From Clavaria fumosa (taxonomy: Eukaryota; Basidiomycota; Agaricomycetes; Agaricales; Clavariaceae), in assembly GCA_951802425.1 (NCBI GenBank), contig OX637797.1:62001-126000 (forward strand): a stretch of DNA of 64,000 nt, read 5' to 3'. The position numbers and the translations under genes are program-made. The notes beneath the pieces are model-generated. The model was not told the DNA's origin, searched no databases, and saw only the letters and a program-made list of their open reading frames with translations. Numbering within the stretch: the first letter of the stretch is position 1; each line of letters begins with the position of its first letter. Below, piece by piece: positions 32,413 to 43,600 of this stretch.

Positions 32413-33644
32413 TAGTGATGCACACAAGTAGTGATGGATTAGGCTGGGCCGGCTGGTCGGCTTCTGGAGGCTTTTGGCCCGGCCCAGACATTTCCAAGCC
32501 CTGAGCCGGGCCGTGAGGCCGGGGCTGATACGAAGATCATGTGATCACTGAGAAGACGCAGGAGAGCGCTGCTCGGAACGTTGCATCTACCCCTCCCTCG
32601 AACGATCTGCATAAGCCATTCACTACATCGTGGGGGCTCACAGCTTCACATGCTGGCGCTGCCCGTAATCATGCCTCTTCGAAGGACCCGACACCACCCG
32701 CTGGTCCAGTGTGGACGGCTGTGGCCAAGACTCAACCGGCAAAGAAGAGCATGAAGGAGATCCAAGAGGAAGAGGAAAAGCGCAAGAAGTTGGGCCTGAA
32801 GGAAGCGGTCACGTCGGCCGCAGCACGAAGGCTACATGGGGAGGCTCCGACAAAGGTTTGTTGGAGTCTTCATCCTACATACAAGATTCTCGACTTACGC
32901 GGTTCTCTTACAGTCCATAGCTTCGCAGATGGCCGGGGGCACTTGGACGACTGTAGGAATGGGAGGAAAGCCATCTGTGCCTGTCGCTTCATCTAAACCT
33001 CCAGTCGCTCCATCTGCGTCAACTGCGAACACCGCATCCACCGGCTCGATGCGAGCGAATGGTTCCACGACGAACCGGTCGACGCCAAGTCCAGTGATTG
33101 TCAAACCTATTCAAGCGTCGTCGGGCAAGGCCGAAGACTTCCCCATCCTGCCTTCACATGAGTTCCTCAAATGGTTGACTGATTCGCTCAAGGGTCTCAA
33201 CAACACCGTCAACAGTGTGTAGCTGCGACGCTTTGCATCCGAATTCGTTACCAAGCGGAAAGCAGATGCTGCTTCCCATCCCAGAGGCGCGAGCACTGGG
33301 GGCAGCGCGGCAAAACCAATATCCACAGCCGACGTAGTCAAGGCGCAGCCCAAGCCAACGCAACCGGAGTGGGGTGGGTTCAAGGTGGTGAACAAGAAGA
33401 AGAAGGGTGGTCGGGCATTGTTGAGGATGACAGCAAAGATGTCGTGATAGACTTGGACTGATCTTTTTTGTGCATATACATGTACAGTATTGGTCTTATA
33501 CAAAAGCCCGGCCTGGGCCGGGCCAAGCCAGACCTAAGCCAATATAAAGGGCTTTGGCCCGGCCCAGATATTCTGAAAGCCGGAGCCCTCTGAGGCCAGG
33601 CCAAAGCCCCAGCTTCCAGGCCAAGCCGGGCTGGAACATCACTA
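32413..33644 (+). mobile_element. Non-autonomous hAT element carrying a host gene fragment (Pack-hAT)
   Basis: Terminal inverted repeats TAGTGATG / CATCACTA and an 8-bp target duplication gacacaag (32405-32412, 33645-33652) identify a hAT-type insertion. The subterminal 90-130 bp on both sides are rich in ggcccggcc motifs, as transposase-binding regions often are. The interior is not transposase but a piece of a spliced host gene (32541-33447). The left end carries an odd 16-bp doubling, tagtgatg repeated at 32429. The same termini occur on two short MITEs at 35425 and 39621. Confidence 0.85.
32541..33447 (+). pseudogene. Captured fragment of a GYF-domain (SMY2/GIGYF-like) protein gene
   Basis: The frame reads KKSMKEIQEEEEKRKK, then a GT-AG intron (32856-32913, 58 bp), then GGTWTTVGMGGKP, a Ser/Thr-rich linker, FPILPSHEFLKWLTDSLKGLN, a TAG at 33220 and, in the same frame, FASEFVTKRKADAA, EWGGFKVVNKKKKGG, ending TGA 33447. 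These are C-terminal features I associate with fungal GYF-domain proteins. The stretch between GLN and FASEF that I expect (roughly 40 residues) is missing, and the GYF domain itself is absent. The retained intron shows capture from genomic DNA, not from mRNA. It is unlikely to make the host protein. Confidence 0.6.
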
Positions 33645-33652
33645 GACACAAG

Positions 33653-35089
33653 ACAGAGATGAGATTTGGGTGCTGAAAGTGGGTTTCTGATTTTGCATGA
33701 ATTAGGACCATTGAAGCTACCAACTCTGAGAGATTGAATGCAGGAACTCAGATTTTCAATATCTCACTGATACATGCAGATTTGGAGGAGCTAGAGCAGA
33801 TTGAAATTTGCTGCTGGAATACAGTAAGTGATGTTTTTCTGTTTGGCAAGGTCACATGCAAACACAATAATAAGAAAGCAAACAGATTGACTAGCTTTGT
33901 TGTTCCTGCCACTCACTGCTAGGTGCCACACCCACTGGTGCTTACTGCCTGCCACTGCCACCTGCTGCCACCCACTGCTGCTGGTCACTGCTGCCACTGC
34001 TGCCAGTCGCTGCTGCCACTGCTGCCAGTTGCTGCTGTCAGTTGCTGCTGCCACCTGCCACTGCATGCTGCTGGGTGCTGCCACCACTGCTGTCATGGTT
34101 GTTGTCTGTTGCCGTTGCTGCTGATGGACAAAGTGGGGCTGAGCTGAAGACAGTGTGTTGGACTTGAAAGAAATTGCAACATAGGATCACATGATCTTAT
34201 GTTGAATTTCTTTTGAAGTCTGACACTTGCTTGTTGCCACACTCAAAGGACAAGATGTGGCTGCTATGTTTCTGCCTCAACCAGAGCCTGAGTGTGCAGA
34301 TGGGCAAGCCTCATACCAGTGAGGCAGTGTTTCCTTTGGTGTTGTGGATGGCACTGACACTTCTTTTGCATGTGTCTTAGTTATATCATTTGCAATGTGG
34401 ATACGTGGTTCTGCTCACCTATTGTGCAGCTGACAGACTTGTTGAATGCTGCCTATGTTGTGCATTCTGCCCCCTCTGTGTCATTTCAGGTGCAGTGTTG
34501 ATGGCACTTTCTGTATTTTTAGGGCCTGTAATGGCTGCTCTTGCAGAGCCTTGATTTGCTGTATGCAGGGATGAGCAATCCTTCTAGGCTGCAGATGCAG
34601 TGTGACCATTTGCTGGTCATTAAAATGTTTGAGTTGCAGTTCTTTGCATGGTGAGATTAGTGGTTCTCCTATCTGTCCCAAGCAGATGGTACGTTTTCTG
34701 TTCTGTCCATAGTCACCAAAATGGCTCAGAATATCCTTCCTGCCAGACAAACTGGGGCTGGACCTGCACTACAAGCAGCTGGTCACACGGTTACACTTTG
34801 AGTATGCAATGCTGGTGATCAACTTGTTCATGCTGCAGGATGATGGTAATCAAGCTGCCACCTTACATAATCCTCTTGCCTTTCTAGTTATGCTGCCACA
34901 GCTCAGTCTGTACTACAACTGAGCTGTGAGTAATTCTGGTTTTCATCAATCATTTCACATTTTCTGATGTCCAAATGTAGAACAGATATCCCTTAGGTAG
35001 TTTGCAATGGAGTCCATACTATGACTGAGCTAACAGATATCCCTTAGCCTTGATTTCTATAGATTATGAGATCCAATGCACAAAACGAC
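33653..35089. other. Gene-free stretch with ctgcca-rich low complexity
   Basis: 33905-34125 is built from imperfect ctgctgcca/ccactg repeats. The remainder is AT-rich and probably includes the 5' LTR and leader of the Copia copy that follows; I cannot fix its ends. Confidence 0.5.
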
Positions 35090-36000
35090 ATGCCTAACCC
35101 CAACTTGTCAAACAGTACTATTGCTGTCCCTTGACTCTGTGACAATGGAGTGAACTGGCCAGACTACCAGTCGAAAGCCAGGACAGCTATGGGTGTGAGA
35201 GGGTTAATACAACATGTTGATGGAACTGTGAGAAAACCAGTACCTTACCCTGAAGTAAATGGGGTCCTGATGAAAAGCCAGGTCTTGAGGCTACTGACAA
35301 TGATGTGGAAGAGAAAGAAAAGAGACTAGATGAGTATGAGCAGGAGTATGGTGTGCAGCATGTCATGCTCACCACAATATTGCCTCACCTCACCACCCTC
35401 ATCAAGTCTATGACTGCATCCAAGTAGTGATGGGATGGTTCAGTTCTGAACCAGGGTTCAAACCTGAACTTTTGAGAACTGGACCAAAGGCTGGTTCAAA
35501 GTTCAGTCAATGGTCAAACTGAACCTTTTTTCAGGTTCAAGAGGACCAAAATTGGTTGAACCATTACCAAATTAGGTAAAAGTCCGGTTTTTGAACCTCG
35601 AACCAGACCAGAACTGGGTTCAAGGTTTGAAAATTTGCCTGAACTGGACCTTAAGTCCAGTTCGGAGTTCGAAATTTATGGTCAAGAACTGGACTGAACC
35701 GGACTTTTACATCACTACATCCAAGATGTGGACAGCAATCCATAATGATGCTATGAAGAAAAGTCAGTACACAAAGTGGATACCTGCTGCAGGCTCCAAT
35801 CAATACTCTGTGATAAGGATGGAGATGTCAAGGTGCACCTCAATGCCATGACAAAACTCTGACATGAGCTAGAAGGAATAGGCGCATCTGGATGAAGACT
35901 TTGGAACAATGTTACTTACCTTGCTCCCACACAGCTACTGCTCACTCCTTCACATGATCACTCATGCCACTAGCCTTTCCAGCACGGTAGGCAAAAGAGG
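35090..36000 (+). pseudogene. gag: Copia gag (UBN2-like), split by a MITE
   Basis: Readable parts: NWPDYQSKARTAMGVRG, QHVDGTVRKPVPYPEVNG, EEKEKRLDEYEQEYG, TLIKSMTASK, then after the MITE MWTAIHNDAMKKSQY. This is the usual order in basidiomycete Copia Gag. There is a frameshift near 35275. The MITE at 35425-35717 sits between TASK and MW. Confidence 0.75.
35425..35717 (+). mobile_element. hAT-type MITE, 293 bp
   Basis: TAGTGATG / CATCACTA termini with the 8-bp duplication catccaag on both sides (35417-35424, 35718-35725). The interior is made of gaacc/ggttc-rich repeats (gttctgaaccagggttc) and has no gene. Confidence 0.9.
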
Positions 36001-36239
36001 GCCAAGCACCCTGGCAAAAGAAGGCAGACAAGGCAAATACTGCAGCTACATCAACTCCAAAGCAGAAAGATAATGAGGATTACCTCGCATTCACCTGTCT
36101 TGGTGACCCTCTTACTGCCACTGCCACCTCTCCCAGTGTCAAGTGACTGCATGAGGTTATCCTCAACAGCAGAGTGACCACACACTTCTGCCCAGATAAA
36201 TCAATGTCCATGCTACTGCCCACAAAGCAGTTACAGCTG

Positions 36240-37005
36240 CTGATGCTGCATTCTTAGCTCCATTGGATGTGGGGACATACTCCTCAATGTTCCTAATGGA
36301 ATGGGGGTTAGTAAGTTCAAGCTCAAAAATGTCGCTCATGCACTGAGCATGGCATTCATGCTCATATCCATTGGAAAGCTCAACAATGCTGGATGTACTG
36401 CAGGGTTCACAGTGAACTCCTGCCTGGTGAGTGATCCTGCAGGCAGAGTAATAGCTTGCATTCCAAAAACAAATGACCTGTATCGCATCTCAGCCTTGTC
36501 AGTTACAACAGACACTGCTCACATAGCGATCAACCCTCAGAAACTCACCTTGCATCAAACTTTGTGTCTTTGGCCATGTAAACTATGCAGTGGTCAAACA
36601 TGCAATCTCTACCAAGAAAGTTACTGGGATCAAGATAGAGGACACAGCTGACACACCTTTTTGTGACACCTGTGCTCAGGCCAAGCCAAATTGCCCCCCA
36701 TTCCCTGAAAAGGCATCAAATAGAGTGGAGAAGTATGGCAAATACATCCACACCAATGTATGGGGCCCAACACCCACCACATTGATTGGCAGGAACTGCT
36801 ACACTGTGGATTTAGTTGACAATGGTTGCTATACAGAAAAAGTCTCAGGCATTCAGCACATACAAGAAGCTCGAAGCTGAAATCAATACTCATGGGAATA
36901 CAAAGGTCAAATACCCTTGTTCAGACTGTGGTGGAGAGTTCCTTGGCAATGCGTTCTTGGACCACCTAGCAGAAAAGGGCACAAAGCACACACACAAGCA
37001 AGTCA
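36240..37005 (+). pseudogene. pol: Copia pol: GAG-pre-integrase and integrase N-terminal part
   Basis: FKLKNVAHALSMAFMLISIG, then KHAISTKKVTGIK, CDTCAQAK (zinc-binding), YIHTNVWGP and YTVDLVDNG, YKKLEAEINT, CSDCGGEFLG follow the order of Copia integrases. Several frame changes show decay. The sequence is interrupted at 37011 by the foldback element and resumes at 38946. Confidence 0.8.
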
Positions 37006-37011
37006 CCTGAG

Positions 37012-38942
37012 GTGAGCAATCTGATGCATTATTTAGGCTAATTACCATTAGTTGGTTATGCATGGAAGATGGTAAGTTGCTGTGCCACTGCATTGCATCA
37101 CCCTCACCTCCCCAGCTCCTGTCGCATTGCATCACCCTCGCCTCCCCAGCTCCTGTCATGTTACATCATCCCTGCCTCCCAGCACATTGCATCATCCGAG
37201 CTCATGCATCACTCTTGCTGTCATGCATCCCGCTCACTGATGCCTGCCACCCGCCCTTCTGCCACCACCTGCCACTCGCCGCCCACTCCCCACCCCGCTG
37301 CTCCTGCCATGCCATTGCTGCCACTCCCTGCCCAGCTGCTACCAATGGCCCCAGTCCCCACCATTGGTCTGTGACCACGGTTGGGGGCTTGGGCCATTGC
37401 TACAGGGAGGGAGGGCACACCTGGCAGGCAGCCTATTGTGGCTGCCATGCCGTGCTGGCGCAGTCGACCGCATACTACTTGATGACACATCTGTGGGACG
37501 ACGGGGTGATCAGGCCGACGGACACATGGGACATGGTGGGTCTGGCGCTCGCGCTGGCTGCTTCGTGTACGGGCGCTGCGGCTGCGGCTGGGGCTGCCCC
37601 CGTCACCGTCGTCGTCGTTGTTGCCCCTCCTGCTGCCATCGTCATTGGGCCACTGCTGAAGAGAGGGAGAGAGGGAGGTGAAAGAGAGAGGGGGGAGTGT
37701 GAAAGAAAGAGAAAAAAGAAAGAAGGAGGAACATGTGCCAGCAGTTGTCGCCATCGCCATTGTCGCCAGGGGGAAGAGCCCTAGCCACTGCTGTCATATC
37801 ATCATCGCCTACTGCTGTCATAGTCACCATCACTGTCTGCTGGGGCCATTATTGCCATCATTGTCTGCCACAGGTGTTGTCAATGTCATTGCCAGCTGCT
37901 AAATGGTGGATTAGTGAGGGGAGAAGGGGGATGGGGATAATGATGCACCATTGCTAGCACAAGTGTGGCTGGTCAAGGCAGTTGTCTAGTCACACATGTA
38001 ACTGTAAAGCAAGAAACTGATTCAATCATCATCACACTTTTTAGACAGCATTTTACATTGTAAATTTAACATAGGATTGTTGAGCATGTGGACTCAATCC
38101 TTCCCAATTATTTTCAGAATTTATTATACTCAGACTAGGATGCAAGGACAGTTTTTCTGTCAGTAGGACAGATACTGTGGCTGTGACTTATGGGTCTCAA
38201 TGAGGTGCAGGCGATGACAGTGATGACGATGACCACTGGTGCATGTTCCTCCCTCTTTTTTTTCTCTCTTTCTTTCACCCTCCCCCCCCTCTCTCTCCCC
38301 TCTCTCTCTCCCCTCTCTCTCTCCCTCTCTTCAGCAGTGGCAAAATGATGACAGTGGTGGGAGGGGCAAGAACGACGACAACAGCGACAGGGCTGACAGG
38401 GGCGATGGGGGCGACAGGTGCGACGAGGGCAGCGGCCACGATAGGCTGCCTGCCAGGTGCACCCTCCCTCCAAGCCCCCAACTGTGGTCACAGACCAATG
38501 GTGGGGACTGGGGCCATTGGTAGCAGCTGGGCAGGGAGTGGCAGCAACAGCAGGGAAGGAGCGGCGGGGTGGGGGGCGGGTGGCAGGTGGCGGCAGAAGG
38601 GCGGGTGGCGGGTGGCAGCAGAAGGGCGGGCAGCAGGTGGCAGCAGAAGGGCAGAGGCGGGTGGCAGCAGCATGGCGGGCGGCGGGTGGCGGCAGCAGGG
38701 CAGGCAGGTGGCGGCAGCAGGGCAGGCAGCAGGCATCAGCGAGTGTGATGCATGATGGCAAGAGTGATGCATGAGGGATGATGCATTATCCCCTCCAGGA
38801 GTCATGCATTATGTACCCCATGGCCATGCATCATTTCCCTTTGTGTGATGATGCATCCTCACCATTCACAAACTTACTGTCTTCTATGCATCACATGCTT
38901 ACTGTAATTACAATAGATTATTGCATTAATTTACTTGAATTG
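37012..38942. mobile_element. Foldback-type element in the Copia integrase
   Basis: 1.9 kb inserted between two halves of the integrase, with CCTGAG on both sides (37006-37011, 38943-38948). The interior has imperfect inverted arms (about 37190-37745 and 38235-38765): both begin with atgcatca-rich DNA, go through a Pro-codon-like ccacc/ctgcc region and a shared cccagtccccaccattggtc, and end in a purine/pyrimidine tract (gagagaggg against ccctctctc). The arms face each other around about 490 bases. Long frames in the arms are low-complexity artefacts. Confidence 0.65.
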
Positions 38943-38945
38943 CCT

Positions 38946-39340
38946 GAGCAAGTCAGCATTGTGGAACGCTGGAACAGAACGAAAGCTGAGCTAGCACAAG
39001 CTATGCTCATAGACTCCATGCTTCCCAAGAGTCTCTGGGCTGCAGCTATGAGTCATGCAGCATGGATAAAAAACTGTGCACCTACCTGCACACTCAACAG
39101 CAATATGCCATACCAAGCTCAGTACAGCAAACACCCAGATTTCTTGAAAGCTGTTCTGTTCGGGACTCATGCATGGGTGAAGATAGTCGATGCCGAAAAG
39201 CTCGACACATGTGCATGCTTTGGCTACTTCGTTGGTTTTGATCAGATGAGCACAAGCTAGAGTCAAGCACAAAATGGTTTTTGACTGTGATAATGAAGCT
39301 GATGTTAAAGGGATGTCCAATGAGCCTAGATGGCTGTGAC
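38946..39340 (+). pseudogene. pol: Copia integrase C-terminal part
   Basis: PEQVSIVERWNRTKAELAQA, LPKSLWAAAMSHAAWIKN, VLFGTHAWVKIVDAEKLD, CFGYFVGFD match the end of the Copia integrase, including the catalytic Glu region (VERWNRT). The frame stops after this and reverse transcriptase is not found. Confidence 0.8.
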
Positions 39341-39620
39341 GAAGAGTAACAGGCCTAGAAGGCTGGTACAATGGAGTATGGACTCCAGGGGAAGTTTCAT
39401 TACTCCTTGTTTTATTTTTGTTTCACAATTATCATTACTATGGCTACCACAGGCTGGTATAAGCCTTAGTATAGTCATCCACACTCCATAGCTTTGTCCA
39501 GAACTAAGGAGTGAGTACTTACTGTTTTCCTCTACTGATAAAGTTGCTAGTCTTACTCTATTCAGGTATCTATCAATATAACTTATAGCTTCATTTAGAA
39601 CTAAGGATCTTACTCTATTC

Positions 39621-39858
39621 TAGTGATGGGATGGTTTGGTTCTGAACCAGGGTTCGAACCTGAACTTTTGAGAACCAGACCAAAGTCCAGTTCAAGGTTC
39701 AGTCAATGGTTGAACCAAACCTTTGTTCAGGTTCAAGAGGACCAAAATTGGTCGAGCCATTACCAAATTAGGTAAAAGTCCGGTTTTTGAACCCCAAACT
39801 GGACCAGAACCAGGTTCAAGGTTCGAAAATTTGCCTGAACCAGACTTTTACATCACTA
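39621..39858 (+). mobile_element. hAT-type MITE, 238 bp
   Basis: TAGTGATG / CATCACTA with the 8-bp duplication ctctattc (39613-39620, 39859-39866). It is close in sequence to the MITE at 35425 but shorter. The flanks 39341-39620 and 39867-40300 hold no gene. Confidence 0.9.
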
Positions 39859-40309
39859 CTCTATTCAGACCAATATCTACTCTATTGCTGCTAATAGCTG
39901 ACCCTGTGGTTTGGACAGCTGAGACACTGGCTGCAGGGGAGAGACATAAATTCATTCAGCATCCTGCTCCAACCCATGATGCAGGGTTGGGGAACTGTAA
40001 TCCACTACTGAATGGCAAAATCCTACACCCATGCTTTGTATTGCATTGCATTAATTATATGATTTCAGAGTGAGCTTCCTTGGTTGCTCACTTCTGGATC
40101 TGCATTATAAAGCCAGTGCTAACTGTGATTTGCAATTGCAATTTGCAGTGCATTTTCATAATATCAGCTTGCTAGTCCAAGGTGGATTTGCATGTGAAAG
40201 GCTAGCAAAATGCAGTGTATTGGGTTGAATCATCTCACAGGTTCCTTTCTCAAAAATTATAATAATAAATAGTTTGCAACGTGCAAATGTGCAGATCAAG
40301 GATGGCATG

Positions 40310-40343
40310 GTCCCGCACTTCGGTTGTAATTGATTTGCGGGAC
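40310..40343. repeat. GC hairpin of the intronic family, downstream of gene A
   Basis: Arms gtcccgca and tgcgggac, loop 18 nt. It is the same geometry as the hairpins in the introns of genes A and B, here about 280 bp past the gene A stop. Confidence 0.6.
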
Positions 40344-40621
40344 TGCAATATATTGTTGACCCGCACATCAGTGGTTAGTATTTGGTGTGCAGCAATGCAT
40401 TAGCCTTGGCCCATGCTTGACATATGGGTCGTACTATCCCTCCCTGCACATTGTGGTAATGTGGGGGAATGCACGAACACTGGCCATGCTGCAGTAGTGA
40501 TTGACATGTAGGATTCTGCTATCTTTTGATGAACATTATTGGCAACTGGTTGATTGATGGATAGATGGATGGCTATTATCTTTCCTAAAATGATGCCTAC
40601 CTACTTTATGTAATGGCTATG

Positions 40622-43600
40622 CTAATATCTGAGCTTAGATGGACCAGCTACTATCTCAATATCACTATTATCACTGGAGGTTGCTCGGCGCCTCTTCTGG
40701 CCAGTCAATGTGCGCGCTGTGATGCACTCCACACTTGAAACTGACTTTGCTTGAGTTTCCCCAACCAGAAACGTCAGAGCATCATAGGGCCCAAATGGTT
40801 TCTCCTTGAGCAGTGTTACCAATGAATGGTACACATTCTGAATCTCATCTTGGGCAAGTATGCCCCAGTCACGACCAAAGACTCCAGCCTTGAGAGCCCC
40901 AGCACCATGTCCCCAAGTGACACCCACCCGAAGAAGGTTGAAAGATGTGACCCCTTTGACACCTGAAATCATGAATGATAATGAATTAAAATGAAATCTA
41001 GATGACTGACTATGTTTTGTTGCCCAATCACCGAGGCTGTTCTTGTTGGCTGCCATATGTTTCCGTAGTGGGCTTGTATTGTCATAGAGGGCAGCAATGA
41101 AGGTGCTGAACATGGACATGAAAATAGATGGGTCTGACATGCCCCGTCGTTTTGGCTTTGCAATCCAGGGAGCTGTCCGAGCAATTTCACGAGTCCTTTG
41201 CCTGGTGGCCCCCTTTAAACTGAGACGTGTGTCATTTGGAGCAAACATATTTGGGAGGCACCGTGACAAGAGGATCCCAATCAGCAGGCCTAGATGATGG
41301 GTGACCGCTGTTGGATCATAGCAATTTTGGAACCAGAGGTAGGTATCCTGAATAAATCCAGTAGAGTCCCTGGGAATACTCCAGTCCATTGGCAGCTTTG
41401 TACAATGAAGAAAATTGTGGAGGTTGTCCAATGTGGTTTCTGATGCAGTCCAATCAATATGGTGGTCGTCTCCTTGTGCTGCCTTCTCAGCGTCCCGAAG
41501 TGCTTGAGCCATTTGTTCAGCTGGATGCATGGCCATCACCCTAGCACCTTGCACTTGTGCCTTGCCTTTCTCTGCAAGTCCAAGTTGTGCCCATGAGTTC
41601 CAAACAGGGATGCGAGTGGGGCGACCTGCTCCATGACTTCTGTTCAGCGTCCAGGGCACAAAGTGGATTTTTTTGAGATTTGTAGCAATGCGTAGCACAT
41701 GCTTGACAAATTCCTCCTTTCCTTTGGCATTGAAGTTAAGTCGGCCAATGTATCGAACTGCAACTTTGAGGACAGGCAAGAAGGTACCTGAGGGAAGGAT
41801 AGGGGCCTTAACCACAGTTGAGTTTGTCTCTTTGGCCATGGAATAGAGCAATCCTGCAAACTCGTCTGGAGACATCTTGTTTTGTGTCATGTTTGGAAGC
41901 CCATCAACAATCTCCTCCCGTTTCCGACAAATTGCCCGTAACAGCATCTGAAAACCAAGGGCACCATAGTCAAGAGGGTAGTTTGTTTTACACCAATTCT
42001 TCAAGGCACGTTGCCTCTCTTGTGCTGGAACCAAGGTGTATTCGTCTGTGTCGTCATCAGAATGGGGAGTTTTGATGTCTGACTCAACACCAGATGTCAC
42101 AATGGCTTTCACATCTGAGATGAACATTTCCAAAGCTATATCAGCGATGATTATGCCCTTCCGCAGTGTGTCATCTGAAATTTCCCGGAAGTAATCAGGT
42201 GAGGAGTGGGCCAGGGCATGACGAATACGAAATTCTGCTTCATAAGCCTAAAGCAAGAAAGATATGATTTAGCTTCAGAAGTAAATTTGTTAAGAGAAAA
42301 TGAATGAAAATTTAATGCCTGACAACATTCCAGACCTGAACCTGAATGAATAATTCCACACATAGGTCATGGACTGCCTGTCCCGCCCATCAACTGTCTC
42401 TGGTGTGCGGGACATTGAAATGTTCATTCCTAATGTGCAAAGTTGGCCAGTCCCCGCCATCCAACTATCTCCAGTGGGCGGGACATCGCAGCAACTGAGG
42501 AATGAATATTGTTGGAAGGACTCACAAAATAGTGTGCTTCACCATATGTAAGCATCTGAGCCCGCTTTGAGGATGTGGCAGGGTATTTCCCATTGGCAGA
42601 GAGTGGCCACTGAGTCGCATCCATGCAAAGTGGTGCTGTCATATCGACTGTTATAGCGCTTCCAAACAATGGCCGGACTGTGGGCATGCCATGCTGGACT
42701 AGGCCTCGGGAAATCCACAATGGCTCCATCAGGTTCTTGCTTAGGACTTTTGCATTCCCTCCGAGAGCATATGCAAGTGCCCTCTCCAAGGTGGATGAAA
42801 ATTCAACAACGTAAGGGGATGGCTTTCCCCCTGCTCTGATCTTCTTGTGTTCAGTATCCCAGATAGTCTCGAGGAGGTGACAGATGCCATAGGTGGTCCA
42901 TTTATAGAGGTTTGGAAATACCTGACAAAATTGAGTTCAGAATTAGACTTTCACATTAGACGGTCTGAACAATGTGGTGTTTATACCTCAGGTCTCAAAA
43001 CTAGTAAATGTTGTTTCAGCTGTTCAAAAACCTCTGGTCGGGACCAGGCACCAGTGAGTGGTGTAATAATGTTGTGGAAGAGTTCTCTGTTACAGAAGAA
43101 CATTAATATACAAGGCTGCAATTGAGGAGTGTAAACCTGGGCTTGCCTTCCATTTCGTTTGGATGAATGAATTTTTCGAAGGTCAACACGGAAAACCTGC
43201 TCCATTCTGAGTGCTCGGGGACAGCCTGGAACATTGATTTTGTGCTTGAACCGGTCGAATGGGAGGGCACTTGCACAATGTTGTTGTTTCTTCATTGCAA
43301 TGCGCTTGGCCTTTGCAGTGGCGGAATAAGCACCTGATAAAGCAGCAGTGATGTAACCTTTCTGGACATCATGTCCACCTGCACAGTGGGCAGCACGATG
43401 GCTCAGTTCGTTGTATGCTTGAGATGCCACAGCAGTGAGAACTTTGCTAGATGGATTCAGAGCTTGTTCGACTTCAGTGTCACTTTGGTCATCAGATTCA
43501 GTGCCACCCATGGTACGTCTTCCCATGTAGACGTTGACCTCCTTGATTGTTTGGTTAAAGGCAGGCATGACCCCATTGGCCTGAATGTGTCCAAAATCAC

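Noticed and set aside
37062..38805. Long Pro/Ala/Arg-rich open frames on both strands
   Set aside because: They come from ccacc/ctgcc low-complexity arms of the foldback element and are mirrored between the arms; not proteins.
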